Translations under genes and position numbers: made by a program
The notes under the pieces: generated by a model
Told to the model about the DNA's origin: nothing
The model's database searches: none
The model's input: the letters and a program-made list of their open reading frames with translations, nothing else
NCBI RefSeq assembly: GCF_016545825.1
Contig: NC_052621.1
Coordinates: 7,526,199-7,590,198 of the forward strand
From: Eucalyptus grandis
Lineage: Eukaryota; Streptophyta; Magnoliopsida; Myrtales; Myrtaceae
Direction of reading: 5' to 3'
DNA: 64,000 nucleotides
In this document: piece by piece, positions 61,155 to 64,000 of the stretch
How the letters are laid out: each line of letters starts with the position of its first letter
Position numbering within the stretch: the first letter of the stretch is position 1

Positions 61155-62003
61155 GGGTGCGTTTGTTTGCGTTTGTTTAAAAATTGTTCCGGGGGAACAA
61201 AAATAGAAAAAAGTGTTTCTGTTCCGGGGAACAATTTTTGAACAAAAAACGCGTTTGGTAAACTTGTTCGGGAATAAAAAATAAACGAAACACGTTTGGT
61301 AAATTTGTATTTTTTTATTTCTTTTATTTTTTCTATTTTTTTCTTCTTTTTCTTTTTCTTTTTCCTTTTTCTTTTTTTCTTCTTTTGGCCGGTCGCCGCC
61401 TCGCCATGGCCGGCCCGGCCGACGAGGGGCGGCGGCCTCGCCCGGCCATGGCGAGGCTCGCCGGCCCTCGAGGCCGAGCCTCGCCGTAGGCGGGCGAGCT
61501 CGGCCTCGCCGGATTTGGGTGAGATCGAGCTCGCCCGCCCGGCGAGGTCGGCCTCGCCTTGGCCGGCGAGCGCCGCTGGCGGTGGCCCTGGCGAGGCCGA
61601 GCCTCACCGGCCGTTGGGCGAGCTCACCTCGCCCGATTTGGGCGAGCTCGAGCTCGCCCGGCCAAGGTGAGCCGACCCTCGCCCGGCTACAATGAGGCTC
61701 GGCCTCGCCGTGATCCCAGGCGAGCCGCCGGCCCTCGTCGGCCGATCGCGGTCATGGCCGAGGCCGGCGACCGGCGAAAGAAAAAAAGAAGAAGAAGAAA
61801 AAAGAAAAGTGTTCTTCAAATGTGTTTCGAAATAAGAAACACAAATTTGTTGTTTCTTATTTATGTTTCTTTTTGTTCCCGGAAACAAAAGAACAAAAAA
61901 GGAACAAAACGCACCCAAACGCGTTTGTTCCTTTTTGTTCCCGAGAACAAAAAAACAGAAAAAATGTTCAAAAACATAAAAAGAAACACAAACAAACAGA
62001 GCT
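61155..62003. mobile_element. GC-rich-core foldback element, copy E
   Basis: Flanked by CTA (61152-61154 and 62004-62006); the match extends to TCTA if one base is shared. Left end GGGTGCGTTTGTTTGCG; right end inverts to AGCTCTGTTTGTTTGTG. The core (61385-61785) opens with TTTGGCCGGTCGCCGCC and closes with a stretch that inverts to CGCCGGTCGCCGGCC, so it can fold back on itself. GC words are GGCGAGGC and GCCTCGCC. No transposase. Confidence 0.68.
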
Positions 62004-62006
62004 CTA

Positions 62007-64000
62007 GTGGCCTAAGGTCGTGCACTTAAGCAGTGTCGCTTTAGTCATGGGTCACGCCACCCTAGGTGATGGTTGTTGGGACACGCAACCCCCAAGCAGC
62101 GGTGGTGGTCGCCAGAGAAGCCCGATTCTTAGGCAGTGGATTGGGAAAGACAAACGGTCGTGAATGAACGGGGAAGAAGATGAATAGTGGATAGATGAAC
62201 AGTGGACTTGCATTTCCAAAATGTTGAAAACTTAAAGTAAGACCATACTTGCATTGGGCTTTCAGCATTCAAAATGCTAGTATTAGGCCATAGGAGTCTT
62301 AAAAATACTTGCCAAACATTTTGTATTTTTCTCGGCTACTTTGGAGAGCCCAAAGGCCCTTGCAAAAGCTAAACCAAACAAGCCTAAGTTAGATTGATCT
62401 ACTTATTGTTTTTGACTTGCTTGGTTGATGGGTGTGAATTTTGTTTAGTTTTTCTAGTAAAATGAAGGTGAGTTTCAATGATGGTATGTGAAATCTTTGT
62501 GTACTCTCGAATTGGATCGATAAGCTTGTTACATCTCTAGAAGGCATTTGATTAATTTCTTAGGGGGTATTTGATTGTTTCCGTGAGATGTGATGACACT
62601 TTTTTTGTCTGAAAAATATGGAAAAGGTGAAACTATACCTAAAAATGATATTTTTGTAATTCGATCAGGTTACTGAATTATCAGCTAAATGTTGCCGATT
62701 AATCATGTGGTTGATTCTTTGAGTTGGTCGATCATTTGAGTTGTCAATGTTTACATGATGGATTGCCTGAGCTGTTAACTATTTGGGTTTTCGGTATTCA
62801 TATTGTGAATTTGTAAGCATCGGTTCCAAAGTTACTGATTACCTATCAGCCACCTTTTCAACATGTACTACCTCGAGAGGGCAGAGTCGACCGAGGGTGA
62901 CGATAAATGTGCTTAGCTACTGCTTCGGACTCCACTATATAATAGCCAGACTTTAAATGTTGGAGGGGACTCTTCAGAAATTGGGCGTCTTCTCTTGACT
63001 TCTCGAAGATGAATTTTCCTCGTATGTTATGTTTCGGCTTGGTCTTGAGCGGTAGTCGTCAAATCCATCCAAAAGGGTAACGTTCGAAAAATGGGAATAG
63101 ACCCCCCACCAAATTTTGGAGATTAGGAACATCAGTCAATGTCGGTGTAATGACTCGTGTACTTCGCGCAGTGCCATGAATAGTGTCGACAGAGACTTGA
63201 GTCAGTACACAAAGCGGAGATAAGCAACTCCAAGCGTTCGATTGAGAGCATTACGTAATGGATAGCACAATTTATCTTAGAGACAATTATTTAGAGGATC
63301 GAATCCTCTCATTACGGCCGTCGCGGGACATTTCCTTAGATTTGAGAATCGATCGGGATTGCTTTCGATCTAAGTGCAGAACGAAAACAACTATAGCCTC
63401 GTCTCTTTTCCGTAACGGAATCTAACTTCATTCCTCGAAGTATGGCTTGGTCAAAAGCTTCATCATCCTCGTTTCCCCCTTTGACCAACCAATTCCGATT
63501 CACCAGTAGTGAAGCACAACCTCCAGTAGAAGCCGATGCAAATTGCTAGCGACTTCAACACAAACTCCCGGCGATGATTATAATCAATGAAGCTTTTACC
63601 CACCGGATTTTTGCAGAAATCCTCCCAAAGGTAAATAGCAAGTAAATTGCCTCCAATAACTACTACGTCACCGTAACCAAAAATCCTCTTGGCTTTTAAC
63701 AATCCAAACACGACGACAAGCCATGGACCACGAGAGGGTGCATCATCTCATGTTGCACAACAAAATAAAATGAATTCAATAACTCCTTTGAAAAACAGAC
63801 TACATTTGCATTTGCCGTTGCTTAAGATAAAGCACACGACTTATCGAGTACTACGCAAAATTTGTAATGTACACTTCCATTTCAGGATTACATGTGAACC
63901 TCTTTGTTGTATGTATACATTATGAGACCTCTAACAATTTACACGTTACATGTAGAAAATCGCTGACCTAATTATTTGAAGGTAACTTGTAGCCAAAACA
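62007..64000. other. intergenic, no gene seen
   Basis: The last 2 kb shows no gene, RNA or element end I can support. Confidence 0.5.

Noticed and set aside
61152..62029. Frames of 100-156 codons in copy E
   Set aside because: Same explanation as for copy D.

Overview
This is a stretch of plant nuclear DNA, almost certainly from a dicot. It has spliced genes with plant GT-AG introns, TATA boxes about 25-30 bases before likely transcription starts, and plant-only families (SPX, PLS-class PPR, PRAF, PATRONUS, CYP94, alpha-type phospholipase D). Long AT-rich intergenic DNA is filled with transposon remains. I cannot fix the species; Myrtales is only a guess.

Left to right: a UAP56-type DEAD-box RNA helicase (minus, 3' end outside the window); a GC-rich foldback element; a carboxylesterase (minus); an SPX protein (minus); a transposon-rich block from 9.7 to 21.3 kb with two hAT-like elements, several foldback elements, a P450 scrap and a 5'-truncated LINE with a target-site duplication; a phospholipase D alpha gene (plus); a DUF4050 gene (plus); the isolated 3' end of a PRAF-type RCC1/FYVE/BRX gene (plus); a PPR gene (plus); a receptor-kinase scrap (minus); a decayed Ty1/copia element (plus); a PATRONUS securin-like gene (minus); a CYP94-type P450 (plus); a foldback element; an intact F-box gene (minus); a 92-residue two-exon gene (minus); a last foldback element; and about 2 kb of featureless DNA.

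The genes are unrelated housekeeping, lipid, hormone, phosphate and cell-cycle genes. I see no pathway cluster or operon-like logic.

Two window-wide patterns matter most. First, UAP56, the SPX gene, the F-box gene and the 92-residue gene read cleanly, whereas the carboxylesterase, PLD, DUF4050, PRAF, PPR, PATRONUS and P450 genes carry one-base indels, many of them in short homopolymers. That could be residual assembly error or true decay. Second, at least five elements of about 770-870 bp share TIRs like GGGCGCGTTTGG, 3-bp target duplications (TAA, TTA or CTA), and a GC-rich core of repeated GGCGAGGC/GCCTCGCC words whose edges are inverted copies of each other. They look like a non-autonomous PIF/Harbinger-type foldback family. 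This is the best candidate here for something poorly described; I found no convincing new biochemical system.
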